In this document: one piece after another, positions 27,116 to 36,700 of the stretch
How the letters are laid out: every line of letters begins with the position of its first letter
Numbering within the stretch: the first letter of the stretch is position 1
Source: 2-02-FULL-66-14 sp964651335
GTDB lineage: Bacteria; Pseudomonadota; Gammaproteobacteria; Burkholderiales; SG8-39
Assembly (NCBI GenBank): GCA_964651335.1
Contig: CAZYVT010000012.1
Span: forward strand, 21,034 to 85,033
Length of the DNA: 64,000 nucleotides
Reading direction: 5' to 3'
Notes under the pieces: model-generated
The model's input: the letters and a program-made list of their open reading frames with translations, nothing else
Told to the model about the DNA's origin: nothing
The model's database searches: none
Made by a program: the position numbers and the translations under genes

Positions 27116-27997
27116 TCAGAGTCCGCGCCGCTCCAGGTAGCGGGCGAATTCCGCACCGACCTCCTGATGCCGCAGCCCCAGCTCGACGGTAGCCTGCAAG
27201 TACCCCAGCTTCGAACCGCAGTCGAAGCGCCGGCCATTCAGCCGCATCGCGAGAACCCGTTCCCGCCCGAGCAGCTCCGCGATTGCATCGGTCAGCTGGA
27301 TTTCCCCACCGCGGCCGGGTTTCGCGCCGGCAAGCAGTCCGAAGATCGCCGGCGTGAGCACGTAGCGCCCCACCACCGCGAGCGTCGAAGGCGCCGCTGC
27401 AGGATCCGGTTTCTCGACGATGCCGGTGATCGGTGTCAGTTCGGCGCGCGCGTCGGCCGGCACCACGATGCCGTAGCTCGCAGTCTGTTCGCGCGGCACG
27501 TCCTCGACCCCGAGCACCGTGCAGCGCTCGGCGGCAAACAGCTCCGCCATGCGACGCATGACCGGGGGATCGGCAACAATCAGGTCGTCCGCAAGCAGCA
27601 CCGCGAACGGTTCGTCGCCGACGATCGGCCGGGCGCAAAGCACTGCGTGGCCGAGCCCGAGCGGCTCGGACTGCCGGATATACATGCAGCGGCAGCCCGG
27701 CGGCAGCACGCCCTGAACGAGTTCGAGCAGATCGTGTTTGCCCTGCGCCGCAAGTTCACTCTCCAGCTCGTGCACGCTGTCGAAGTGGTCCTCGATCGCG
27801 CGCTTGTTGCGCCCGGTGACGAAGATCATGTCGGTGATGCCCGCCGCGGCCGCCTCCTCCACCGCATATTGGATCAGCGGCTTGTCCACGATCGGCAGCA
27901 TCTCCTTGGGACTCGCCTTGGTCGCCGGCAGGAACCGGCTGCCGAGGCCGGCGACGGGGAAGACCGCTTTGGTGACTCTTTTTGAGTTCCTGACCAT
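27116..27997 (-). CDS. galU: UTP-glucose-1-phosphate uridylyltransferase
   Basis: GalU (293 residues) makes UDP-glucose for LPS, glycogen-like polymers and sugar conversion. KAVFPVAGLGSRFLPATKASPKEMLPIVDKPLIQYAVEEA is a full signature, with FVTGRNKRAIEDHFD, VRQSEPLGLGHAV-type and EKP blocks following. It is transcribed leftward ahead of hpt with a 24-bp gap. UDP-glucose is also the kind of sugar nucleotide used by SenB-type enzymes. Confidence 0.97.
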   Translation of the reverse strand: MVRNSKRVTKAVFPVAGLGSRFLPATKASPKEMLPIVDKPLIQYAVEEAAAAGITDMIFVTGRNKRAIEDHFDSVHELESELAAQGKHDLLELVQGVLPPGCRCMYIRQSEPLGLGHAVLCARPIVGDEPFAVLLADDLIVADPPVMRRMAELFAAERCTVLGVEDVPREQTASYGIVVPADARAELTPITGIVEKPDPAAAPSTLAVVGRYVLTPAIFGLLAGAKPGRGGEIQLTDAIAELLGRERVLAMRLNGRRFDCGSKLGYLQATVELGLRHQEVGAEFARYLERRGL

Positions 27998-28079
27998 TGC
28001 AACTAGCTCTCAAGCGCCCAAACAAATTGTGAAGTCGTAGCGGTCGACTGAAGCGCTGTGTTGAGCATGACCGTTCGCA

Positions 28080-28262
28080 TTATTCCAAATCCGGCAGCCT
28101 TACAACAAACTTGACCGAGATGTCCTCACCCTCGTCTGGTCGTCGCTCGGGCTTCTTCACGTGTGGATCGTGCGCAAACTCAGCTTCAATGCGCTTCACC
28201 CAACCCTGGTCAAGAGGTTTGCGACCGCTCCCTCGTGCGATGAGTAACGCATAGTACGGCAT
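28080..28262 (-). pseudogene. Probable frameshifted C-terminal part of the WYL-domain gene
   Basis: This frame encodes 60 residues starting MPYYALLIARGSGRKPLDQG and ending in PDEGEDISVKFVVRLPDLE. It is open upstream without its own ribosome-binding site. It continues the WYL gene in another frame: adding one G to the GGGG run at the junction (about 28264-28267) would join the frames as PPALLG-AMPYYALL. It may therefore be the true C-terminus, displaced by a real frameshift or a sequencing/assembly error, or less likely a separate small gene. Confidence 0.5.
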
Positions 28263-28759
28263 CGCCCCAGCAGAGCAGGTGGAATGTTGCGAAGGAGTTC
28301 GATGTATTCCGCAATCTCTCCGTGCCGGTATGCGTATATGTCCCCGCACCAAAGCTTGTAGACCCATGCACTAACTTCGTCTTTGGAATAGGACGTCACG
28401 TCAGCGACTTCTTGGACGAACTGCACAACGCGATCACGCTCACGTTGGCGAAACCCACGCGTCGTCAATGTGAAGAACTTAAGCGCCTTAACAGCCGGTA
28501 GAACGCGCCATGTCATTGATTCAAGCGATTCACGATTGTCCGCTGTTCGCCCATTGGCAATGAGCGTCCATGGATTGACCACCTCACCCGTTTCCGGGTC
28601 AACGGCTTGCACTATGCGGTCAATCTTGAAAGTGCGGCGTGCTTGGCGAAGATGGCAGAATGCATCGATCGTTGTCGCGCTCTCGGGACGAACGTCGGAG
28701 ATCCGGCGCTGCTCCGTCGTCCCGTTGCTATCTCGGTACTTGATCAACAGTTCAGCCAT
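28196..28759 (-). CDS. WYL-domain protein (C-terminus possibly frameshifted)
   Basis: The 187 residues begin AELLIKYRDSNGTTEQRRI, then IDAFCHLRQARRTFKIDRI, which is the core of a WYL ligand-binding domain without the usual DNA-binding helix-turn-helix in front. The second half is helical (FRQRERDRVVQFVQEVADVTSY), perhaps TerB-like. The final 28 residues are Arg/Ser-rich and look out of frame (see the neighbouring tail). It lies directly downstream of the exonuclease-BRCT gene on the same strand, 96 bp away, in DNA of lower GC than the surroundings, so the pair may work together. Confidence 0.7.
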   Translation of the reverse strand: MAELLIKYRDSNGTTEQRRISDVRPESATTIDAFCHLRQARRTFKIDRIVQAVDPETGEVVNPWTLIANGRTADNRESLESMTWRVLPAVKALKFFTLTTRGFRQRERDRVVQFVQEVADVTSYSKDEVSAWVYKLWCGDIYAYRHGEIAEYIELLRNIPPALLGRCRTMRYSSHEGAVANLLTRVG

Positions 28760-28855
28760 TGCGCCGACTCATCTGGAATACCCAACGATTGAGACTAACG
28801 GTCGCGGAAGGCCGTCCGCCGCAACGAAGGGTTTGAAGTCATTCGAGGACAAGGT

Positions 28856-30124
28856 TCACAGACGAACGCCAATAGTCTTCCAAAAAACGGATTCGTGCAT
28901 GATTCGCACTCCATACTGCCGGGCCTTCTTGGCTTTTCCGGACTCGGAGTGCGGGTCGGCCAATACAAGTAGATCGCACTTTTTGGTGACAGAGTCCACC
29001 ACAACCAGACCGGCTTTGGTGGCAAGTTCTTCTGCCAACTCACGAGAAATCAAATGACCGGCATGCTGGCACTGTAGCTCGCCCGTGAAACAAACACGCA
29101 TCCCTAACAGGCTCGCCTCAACTGCCGGAGCTGGAGCCGGACCGCGGTATGTCTCGGACAACTTTGCGGCGGCTTCGCTAAGTATTTCGTCCAAGTCGCG
29201 TTTCGCTTGGCCAAGCAGCCGTGCGACGAGTTTCAGATCGCGTCGTTCCGCATCCGTGACGCTTCCATCGGCAACGGCAGCGATGATGAGTTGGTTCAGG
29301 TAGTCGCGATGCGCATGCTCTATTTGGTCTCTGCTTAAGCCCCATCTTGCAGCCATTTCCACCAGTGCATCGGCTTCGGAGTCGTCCACATGACGATCTT
29401 CCAAGGCCCGATCAAGCAGCGCCCCGTAAGAAATAACTGCGCCGTCGGTGGCGTCCGGCAAAGCGTGGTCACGCCTTCGTCCGAGAAGACGTTGTATGAA
29501 AGTGGGCAGTTCTGTTTGGCGACGGCGGGACTCATCGCGCGTGACTGGTTGCTTCCCAATTGTGGGAACAGTCGGCCATTGAATTGGCGTGAGCTGGCGA
29601 AGCTTCTGAACCGTGCGAGGTTGGTCAGACAGAAGGCAGGTCAGTAGCCGAGCAGCGGCACGAGCATCGGCGAGGGCGTGATGGGCTTCGCCTTCTGGTG
29701 AGAACCCATGGTCACGACAACAGTCCGCCAGGTTCCCGCCTCCCGCCAGCTGCATTGTGCAAATACTGAAACAATCAGGTAACTGGTACCCCAGTCGTGA
29801 GAATTCGCTCTCCAAGAACTGGCGGTCGAAGCGAACGTTGTGAGCGGCTATGGCCACGGTACCGCTCAGCACGTTCAATACCAGTGCTCCGATCTCTGCA
29901 AACTGGGGCGCGTGGAGAACATCCTCTGAGGTCAAACCGTGGATGCTGCTCGGCCCAATGTCCCGCGCTGGGTTCACCAGCGATTCGAACTCGCGTTCAA
30001 TACGCCCGTCGGCGCCCACAATAACGGCAGCCACTTCGACCACACGATCATGACGAAACGGGAATAACCCCGTGGTCTCCACATCGATCACGGCTATGGG
30101 ACCAGCGCTCAAGGAAAGTGTCAT
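28856..30124 (-). CDS. DEDDh exonuclease with TerB-like and BRCT domains
   Basis: The 422 residues show three parts. First, a DnaQ-like DEDDh 3'-5' exonuclease with D14 and E16 in VIDVETTGLF, D100 in AHNVRFDRQF, and H148/H149 with D153 in HHALADARAAA. Second, a helical TerB-like acidic segment at about 235-320 (DGSVTDAERRDL). Third, a C-terminal BRCT domain from about 338 (GMRVCFTGELQCQHAG ... KKCDLLVLADPHSESGKAKKA). It is not the replicative epsilon subunit. It lies near ligA, whose product also ends in BRCT, and beside a WYL gene, which suggests DNA repair or defence, but no function is known. Confidence 0.82.
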   Translation of the reverse strand: MTLSLSAGPIAVIDVETTGLFPFRHDRVVEVAAVIVGADGRIEREFESLVNPARDIGPSSIHGLTSEDVLHAPQFAEIGALVLNVLSGTVAIAAHNVRFDRQFLESEFSRLGYQLPDCFSICTMQLAGGGNLADCCRDHGFSPEGEAHHALADARAAARLLTCLLSDQPRTVQKLRQLTPIQWPTVPTIGKQPVTRDESRRRQTELPTFIQRLLGRRRDHALPDATDGAVISYGALLDRALEDRHVDDSEADALVEMAARWGLSRDQIEHAHRDYLNQLIIAAVADGSVTDAERRDLKLVARLLGQAKRDLDEILSEAAAKLSETYRGPAPAPAVEASLLGMRVCFTGELQCQHAGHLISRELAEELATKAGLVVVDSVTKKCDLLVLADPHSESGKAKKARQYGVRIMHESVFWKTIGVRL

Positions 30125-30159
30125 CGGTATAGCGACCTGACTCGGTTTCTCGTAGCCAA

Positions 30160-30264
30160 TCAGGCTGTGTGTTGGGATTCCATTCTAAGCGCTTCCTGCA
30201 GTACCCGAACCGGCGTCTTGTTGCCAAGCGAGCTGCACGGTCGGCGCTGGCTGTAGAACTGGCG
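30160..30264 (-). mobile_element. Transposase 3' remnant (DDE integrase-core type, IS3/IS481-like)
   Basis: On the minus strand an open stretch of 34 codons ending in TGA at 30160 reads QFYSQRRPCSSLGNKTPV and on to LQEALRMESQHTA. The YN/YSxxRPHSSLGxxTP motif is the diagnostic C-terminus of IS3/IS481-family transposases (here H is C). A stop codon lies just upstream, so only the tail survives. It sits between ligA and the exonuclease gene and marks an old insertion at that junction. Confidence 0.75.
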
Positions 30265-30279
30265 CTACCAAAAAACAGC

Positions 30280-32676
30280 CTACTGGCTCTTCTGCTCAAT
30301 TAACTGAACCATCTTCAACAGCGCGCGTTCATCCAAGGTTGGAATACTCAGCGATTGCGCCTCGCCAAACTTGCTCCCAGGATTTTCACCAACAACGACG
30401 TAACTCGTGTGCCGAGACACAGACGTCGAAACCTTTCCACCCAAACTCTCGATAAAGGCCTTTACTTTGTCTCTAGATAGTGTGGGAAGTGTCCCTGTCA
30501 GCACAAAGACCTTTCCTTCCAGTGGCTTTGCCGAATGCTCCGTGACTGTTCTTCTTCCAATCCAGTGCATTCCGAATTGACGCAGCTGATTGTCAACTCT
30601 ATGTGCAAGCTCTCGATTGGTTTGGGATGCCAAGTACGTTTTGATTGCAGCAGCCGCCTTACGTGAATGAGATGCTGAAAGATGCTCCTTGCACAGCCGA
30701 TCAACAATTTGATCTTCCGATGCCGTTATGATGGCGTCAATGTTCTCGAACCCCCTGGCGAAGGCTTCAGCTGCCTTCGAACCAACTCCTGGAATATCCA
30801 AATGCTCAATGAACGATGACAACGCCGGGATCGACGCCACAATTTGGTCTACTGCGCTGCCCTCTTCCCAAATCCCTCCCCGATTCTTAAATTGTTCGAT
30901 TACCGAAAGATTGTGCTTGGTTCGAAAGAATTCCTGAATTGAACTTGCAAGCTCCTTCCCAACTCCGGGAACATAGCGCAATACCTGCGGCAGCGCTTTC
31001 TGAATTATTTCGAGACGACCCAGCTTTGTCGCCAGATCCTTCGCTGTCGCCTCACCTACGCCGGGAATACCCAACGCGTAAAGTAGTCTCGTTAATGTCG
31101 TCTTCTTGCTTCGATTGATCGCTGCAATTAGTTTCTCAGCCGAGACCTCTCCCTTTTTTTCAAGCCCAGCAAGTTGTCCCCGATTCAGTCTGTAGATATC
31201 GGCCGGTGTCTCTACGAGATTAAGGTCCACAACCTGGTCAATGAGCTTTTCTCCAAATCCATCAATGTTCATCGCTCGACGCGACGCAAAGTGCTGTAAC
31301 GCTCGCTTTCGCTGCGCCGAGCAAAAGAGCCCACCGACACATCGGTGCACGACTTCAGTTACGACACGGCTTTTGATCTTCCCCTTCCGCTCTTTAGTGA
31401 GCCTTACTACGTTTGATCCACAAACTGGGCAGGTCGCAGGCATTACGAACGGGATTGTGGTTTCTGGTCTTTTGTCCAAATCAACAGAAACGATTTCAGG
31501 GATTACATCACCCGCTCGCTGCACGATTACGGTATCTTCGACGCGTACACTTTTTTTCTCAAGTTCATCTTGGTTGTGAAGAGTCACGTTGGTAACGGTT
31601 ACACCACCCACTAGCACCGGTGCTAGACGCGCTACCGGGGTCAGTGCGCCAGTTCGCCCCACCTGAACATCAATTCCTACAACTTTGGTCTGTCGCCTCT
31701 CAGGCGGGAATTTGTGCGCAAGCGCCCATCGCGGCTCGCGTTCTCTGAAGCCAAGTTGATTTTGCAATGTAAGATGATTGACCTTGTAAACGACACCATC
31801 AATGTCGAAATCAAGATCGGCGCGCAGAAGCTTAGTGCGCTCGTAGAACTTACTGAGACCCGCTGGTCCGCTCGAGACGGCTCTCTTCGAACTAACAGGA
31901 AGCCCCAGTTCTGACAAGGCGGCAAGAATGCCGCTCTGAGTGCGCGGCGCATTCCAATCAATTACTTCAGCAAGGCCATGAGTTAGGAACGAAAGTCGTC
32001 GCTGGGCCGTAATGCTTGAATCAAGCTGTCGTATGCTTCCTGCCGCTGCATTGCGCGGATTCTTAAAGGTCTTTCCACCGACAAGGGCAAGCTGTTTATT
32101 CAGTTCTTCAAAATCTTTGCGGAGCATGAACACTTCGCCACGCACCTCGAGCAATGCTTGTGGTGCATTGGCACGTAATTCTCCTGGAATACTCGAAATT
32201 GTCCGCAGATTCCTTGTGATGTCTTCTCCAACCTCCCCATCGCCCCGTGTGGCACCTCGCGTTAGTACACCATTGTCGTAGCGCAAACTAACTCCTGCGC
32301 CATCAATTTTCAGTTCGGCGATGTACTCCACCGGTGGATCGAGCTCACTTAGCTTTAACTCCTTTCGGATACGTGCATCAAATGCCTCAATTTCGGAGAG
32401 GTCCGTCTTGCTTGCCGTACCAATAGATAGCATTGGCACATCGTGGCGCGCAGGGGGTAAGTAGGCTGCTCGAGTACCGCCGACACGCTTAGTCGGCGAA
32501 TTGGACGTCTGTAGACCAGGATACTTATCTTCGAGTGTCTTTAACTCTCGGAACAGATCATCGAACTCGGCATCCTCAAGTTCTGGATCATCAAGAACGT
32601 AGTAGAGATAGTTGTGGCGATCAATTTCTCGCCGCAACCTCTTTGCACGCTCACGTGCCAGCTTCGGAATAGACAT
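30280..32676 (-). CDS. ligA: NAD-dependent DNA ligase LigA (long form, atypical composition)
   Basis: LigA seals nicks in replication and repair. The 798 residues have the NAD-binding Ia domain (HNYLYYVLDDPELEDAEFD), the adenylation site K123 in YIAELKIDGAG, the OB fold, a four-Cys zinc finger (CPVCGSN ... HRCVGGLFCS), helix-hairpin-helix repeats and a C-terminal BRCT (GKVFVLTGTLPTLSRDKVKAFIE). Common LigA is about 670 residues; the extra 100 or so lie between HhH and BRCT, as in some gammaproteobacterial ligases. The gene is clearly AT-richer than zipA next to it, yet starts 3 bp after the zipA stop. Confidence 0.95.
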   Translation of the reverse strand: MSIPKLARERAKRLRREIDRHNYLYYVLDDPELEDAEFDDLFRELKTLEDKYPGLQTSNSPTKRVGGTRAAYLPPARHDVPMLSIGTASKTDLSEIEAFDARIRKELKLSELDPPVEYIAELKIDGAGVSLRYDNGVLTRGATRGDGEVGEDITRNLRTISSIPGELRANAPQALLEVRGEVFMLRKDFEELNKQLALVGGKTFKNPRNAAAGSIRQLDSSITAQRRLSFLTHGLAEVIDWNAPRTQSGILAALSELGLPVSSKRAVSSGPAGLSKFYERTKLLRADLDFDIDGVVYKVNHLTLQNQLGFREREPRWALAHKFPPERRQTKVVGIDVQVGRTGALTPVARLAPVLVGGVTVTNVTLHNQDELEKKSVRVEDTVIVQRAGDVIPEIVSVDLDKRPETTIPFVMPATCPVCGSNVVRLTKERKGKIKSRVVTEVVHRCVGGLFCSAQRKRALQHFASRRAMNIDGFGEKLIDQVVDLNLVETPADIYRLNRGQLAGLEKKGEVSAEKLIAAINRSKKTTLTRLLYALGIPGVGEATAKDLATKLGRLEIIQKALPQVLRYVPGVGKELASSIQEFFRTKHNLSVIEQFKNRGGIWEEGSAVDQIVASIPALSSFIEHLDIPGVGSKAAEAFARGFENIDAIITASEDQIVDRLCKEHLSASHSRKAAAAIKTYLASQTNRELAHRVDNQLRQFGMHWIGRRTVTEHSAKPLEGKVFVLTGTLPTLSRDKVKAFIESLGGKVSTSVSRHTSYVVVGENPGSKFGEAQSLSIPTLDERALLKMVQLIEQKSQ

Positions 32677-32679
32677 GCA

Positions 32680-33720
32680 CTATGAAAACAGCCGCAGCGC
32701 CTCGGCGCTGCCGGTCGCGATTCCTTTCGCATCGAAAGCGCCGCGCACCGCATCGAGCTGCGCACTGATCGCCGCCACCGCGCGATCATCGAGCGAATTG
32801 CCGTTGTCATCCACCAGGCTGCCGCCGAGCACCGCGGCAAGCTGGCGCGCGAACCCCGCCATGGAGTGGAACGAGCGCCGGAGATCGGGGACGCGCGGCA
32901 CGTCGAGCGACAATGAAACACCCGGCAACGCCGCATCCTTCATGGTCGCCGTCTCGAATCGCGTTCCATCCCGCGCACAGAGCGCAAACACGATCTGCCC
33001 GGCATCGCTACGCAGCGCGAAGCGGCCATCGTCGTCGAGCACCAGCCCCGACGCCTCGGCGACGGCTCGGATCTTGGATCCCGCAAGGGACCCATCCGCC
33101 GGAGCCGTAACATGAAAAACCACCTGGATATCCGAATCCCCGCAGAATCGATCGAGCTCGCGCGCCGCCTCGACAGACGGTTTGATCTCGGGTGCGCTGA
33201 CGGCAGCGCCGGTCGCCGCGGCAAGGGTCTCGACGGCCGCGCGAAACTCGATCAGTTCCGCCTCGCTCACCGTGCCGTCGCGCGTCACGAGTTGCAATCC
33301 GGCGCGAAACGCCTGCACAGCGGAGCTCTCGCCGCGGGCAAAACGACTCCACGCCATTCCGTCGCCGGAGCAGGCAAGGATCGCGCGCGCCGCATACCGG
33401 TGCTCGTGCGCCTTCCAGAGCTCGATCAGCCGGCTCGCGGCGACCGGCGCGGAGAACGAAAGCTCCACGACGTAATCGATTCGCGGATCCGGCAGTGCGG
33501 CGGGCGACGGCGCCGCTGCACGCGCGGCCCCCCGGTGCGGCTCAGCCAGCACCGGCTCGATGCGAACCGACTGCGGTTCCAGCAGCACGTCGGCATGGGC
33601 CGACCGGAACGAGGCTTCCGCAGCGCGGTGCGCAGCACGCTCCTGTCGCCGGTTGTACGCGAATACTCCGACGACGACGATCGCGCCGATCACCAGGAGT
33701 CCAAGCTGGAGGTCGCTCAT
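32680..33720 (-). CDS. zipA: ZipA-like cell division protein
   Basis: The 346 residues begin with a single N-terminal membrane anchor (SDLQLGLLVIGAIVVVGVFAYNRRQ), then a variable Ala/Pro-rich linker and a C-terminal FtsZ-binding-like domain (DIQVVFHVTAPADGSLAGSKI, and GRFALRSDAGQIVFALCARD). ZipA tethers FtsZ to the membrane. Similarity to E. coli ZipA is limited to topology and fold cues, but the position between smc and ligA is the expected one in betaproteobacteria. Confidence 0.85.
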   Translation of the reverse strand: MSDLQLGLLVIGAIVVVGVFAYNRRQERAAHRAAEASFRSAHADVLLEPQSVRIEPVLAEPHRGAARAAAPSPAALPDPRIDYVVELSFSAPVAASRLIELWKAHEHRYAARAILACSGDGMAWSRFARGESSAVQAFRAGLQLVTRDGTVSEAELIEFRAAVETLAAATGAAVSAPEIKPSVEAARELDRFCGDSDIQVVFHVTAPADGSLAGSKIRAVAEASGLVLDDDGRFALRSDAGQIVFALCARDGTRFETATMKDAALPGVSLSLDVPRVPDLRRSFHSMAGFARQLAAVLGGSLVDDNGNSLDDRAVAAISAQLDAVRGAFDAKGIATGSAEALRLFS

Positions 33721-33761
33721 GTTCCGGCAACGTGGTACATGGAAAGCCTGCCCGGGGCCTT

Positions 33762-36700
33762 CTAGGCCGCGAGCTCCTCGCGGAGCCGCAGCGCCTCCTC
33801 GATGTCGACCGCGACGATACGCGATACGCCGGACTCCGGCATGGTGACGCCAATCAGCTGCCCCGCCATCTCCATCGTGATCTTGTTGTGGCTGATGAAC
33901 AGGAACTGCGTATGCGCCGACATCTTCTGCACGAGGTCGCAGAAGCGGCCGGTATTGGTGTCGTCCAGCGGCGCATCGACTTCGTCGAGCAGGCAGAACG
34001 GGGCCGGATTGAGCTGAAACAGCGCGAACACGAGAGCAATCGCGGTGAGCGCCTTCTCCCCTCCCGAGAGCAGGTGGATCGTGGTGTTCCGCTTGCCCGG
34101 CGGCTGCGCCATCACCTGCACCCCCGCGTCCAGGATCTCCTCGCCGGTCATGATCAGCCTGGCTTCTCCGCCGCCGAAGAGCACCGGAAACAGCGCGCCG
34201 AAATGCTGGTTGACGCTGGCGAAGGTGTCGCGCAGCAGGCCGCGTGTTTCGCGATCGATGCGCCGGATCGCGTCCTCGAGCGTCTTCACGGCCTCGTCAA
34301 GGTCGGTGGCCTGCGCATCGAGGAAGTTCTTGCGCTCGACGCTGGTGTCCAGCTCTTCGAGCGCGGCGAGATTCACCGCTCCGAGATCCTGGAGGGCCTG
34401 AGCGATGCGCGTGATCTCCCCCTGCAGAGCGGAAGGACGCGGCGCGCGCTCGAACTCGCCCGCCAGCCGGCCCTCATCCGCGTTCGCCTCGCGCAACTGC
34501 TCGGCATACTGGTCATGGTTGATCTGCGCGGCCTGTTCCTTCAGCTTGAACTCACCCAGGCGCTCGCGCAGCGGCGCGATCCGGGTTTCCACCTGCAGCC
34601 GATGCTCCTCGAATCCGCGCAGCACCGCGGCCGCTGCTTCCACCGATTCGCGGGCACTCGCAAGCGCGCTTTCGCAATCGATGCGTGCTCCGACGGCGGC
34701 CTCGAGCGCGTGCCGCACGGCCGGCACCGGGTCCACGGAAAGCTCTTCGACCAGCTTCGCCAACTCGTCCTCGGCGCGGCCGATCTGCTGATCGACCATG
34801 CGCACCGACGTGTCAAGCTCCGAGACCTTGGACGCGCATTCGCGTTCCGCGAACACCGCGTCCTGCGCCTCTCGCTCGGCACGCTGCAAGGCGTGTCGCC
34901 GTTCGCCGAGCTCGGTCTCCGCTGCCGCGTACGCGATCCTGACGGAACCCAGCGCAGCGCGCGCCGCTTCGATTTCGCCCGCGACTCGTGCGAGCGCAGC
35001 CCGGCATTCTTCGAGGCGCGATGCGCCTCCCTCGGCCTCGACCGCAATCTCCGCCGCCTCCGCGCGAATCTGGGCGGTTCGCTCCTGATAGCGCTCGAGC
35101 GCCTGGCTGCGCTTGAGTCGTTCGATTTCCGCCGCATGCTTGTCCGACTGGAGCGCGGCAATCGTCGAGCGCGCTTCATCGAGCGCCGCCTGGCGCGCCG
35201 CCATCGCCGAGTCCAGGCTCGCGGCTACCGTGCGAGCCGCCGCGGCGTGCGCCGCGAGTTCCTTGCCACGGATTTGCAGCGCGTCGATCTCCGCCTGGCG
35301 TACGAGTATTCCCGCATCAGCGGGGTCCGGCGCGTGGAAGCTTACCGTGCTGCGCGTGAACTGGTCGCCGTTGCGGCCGACCACCACGATCCCTGCGGCG
35401 AGCGCCTGGCGCGCCTTTGCGTCAGGCGCCTCTCCGACCGCGTAGACGCCAAAAAACCAATCGTCCAACGCCCCGGCGATCGCCGCGTCTGTGGCATGAA
35501 CCTTCTGTGCCAATGGCGTATAGCCGGAAAGCGGCGCAGGCGCAGAGGCGCCACCCGGCGCGAAGGCGCTTGCCTTGACCGGGGGCCGGTCCGTACCCAG
35601 CGCGTTCAATCCCGCGGCATCGGCAACCTGGAGCGCATGAAGGCGTTCGCGCAGAACCGCCTCGACCGCCGTTTCCCATCCCGGATCGATGCGGATCTTC
35701 TGCCACAGGCGCGGCAGCGAGCCAAGGCTGCGACGCTCGAGCCAGTCATGCAACGGCGCATTGTCGTCGGCCGCCGCCTGTACCTGCAAAAGGGTCGCGA
35801 GCTGCGCCTCGGCAGCCGTCTGTGCGCGAGCGGCGGCTGCGACCCCGTCTGCGGCGGCGGCGCGTCGCGCATCGAGCGCTGCGGCGTCCGCCTGCATTTC
35901 GTCCAGACGCACGAGCGCACCGCCAAGCGCCGAATCAAGTTCGGCCAGACGCCGCTCGGCGTCCAACGTCCGCTGCGAATCGGGCTCCTCGAGCGATCGA
36001 AGTTCCACGTCGAGACGGTCGCGCCGCTGCGCGAGCGATTGCTGCTGCTGTTCCAGGTGCGCGAGGTTGGAATTCTCAAGTTGCAGATTGCTTTCCAGCC
36101 GCAGCAGGCGGTTGCGCGCCTCATCCAGGCGCTCCTGTGCGGCGCGATCAGCCTGCTCGGCTTCCGGTGCACGCCCGGTCTCCGTGGCGAGCCGCTGCTG
36201 CGTCTCGTCAACTCGTTGGCGCATCCCTTCCGAGCGTGCGGCCCACGTGTGCAATGCCTGCGTAAATTGGGCCCGCTGCTCACGCCAGGCGGTGAGCTGC
36301 GCGCGGCGTTCCGTTTCCTGGCTCTCCAACCGCTGCCGGGTCTCCTCCACGTGCCTGAGCTCCGACTCGTGCCGCGCGACCTCCGCGTTGGCAGCGTAAA
36401 GCGCCGCCTGCGCGGCGTTCAGCGCGTCCCCCGCCTGATAATGCGCGGCGCGCGCAGTCTCGATCCGGCTCTCGGTCTCGCGCAGTCGCGCGGTGTCGGC
36501 CTCCATCTCGTTTGTGACCCGCGCGACCTCCTGCGCGTGGCGGTCGCGCTCGGCTGCGGCTTCCCTGCGGCGCACGTACCACAACAGCTGCTGCCTGAAG
36601 TGCAGATCCTGCTGGTACTCCTTGTAGCGCGAGGCGACCTGTGCCTGCGCCTCGAGTTTTTCGATCTGTGCACCGAGCTCCTGGCGGATGTCGTTGACGC

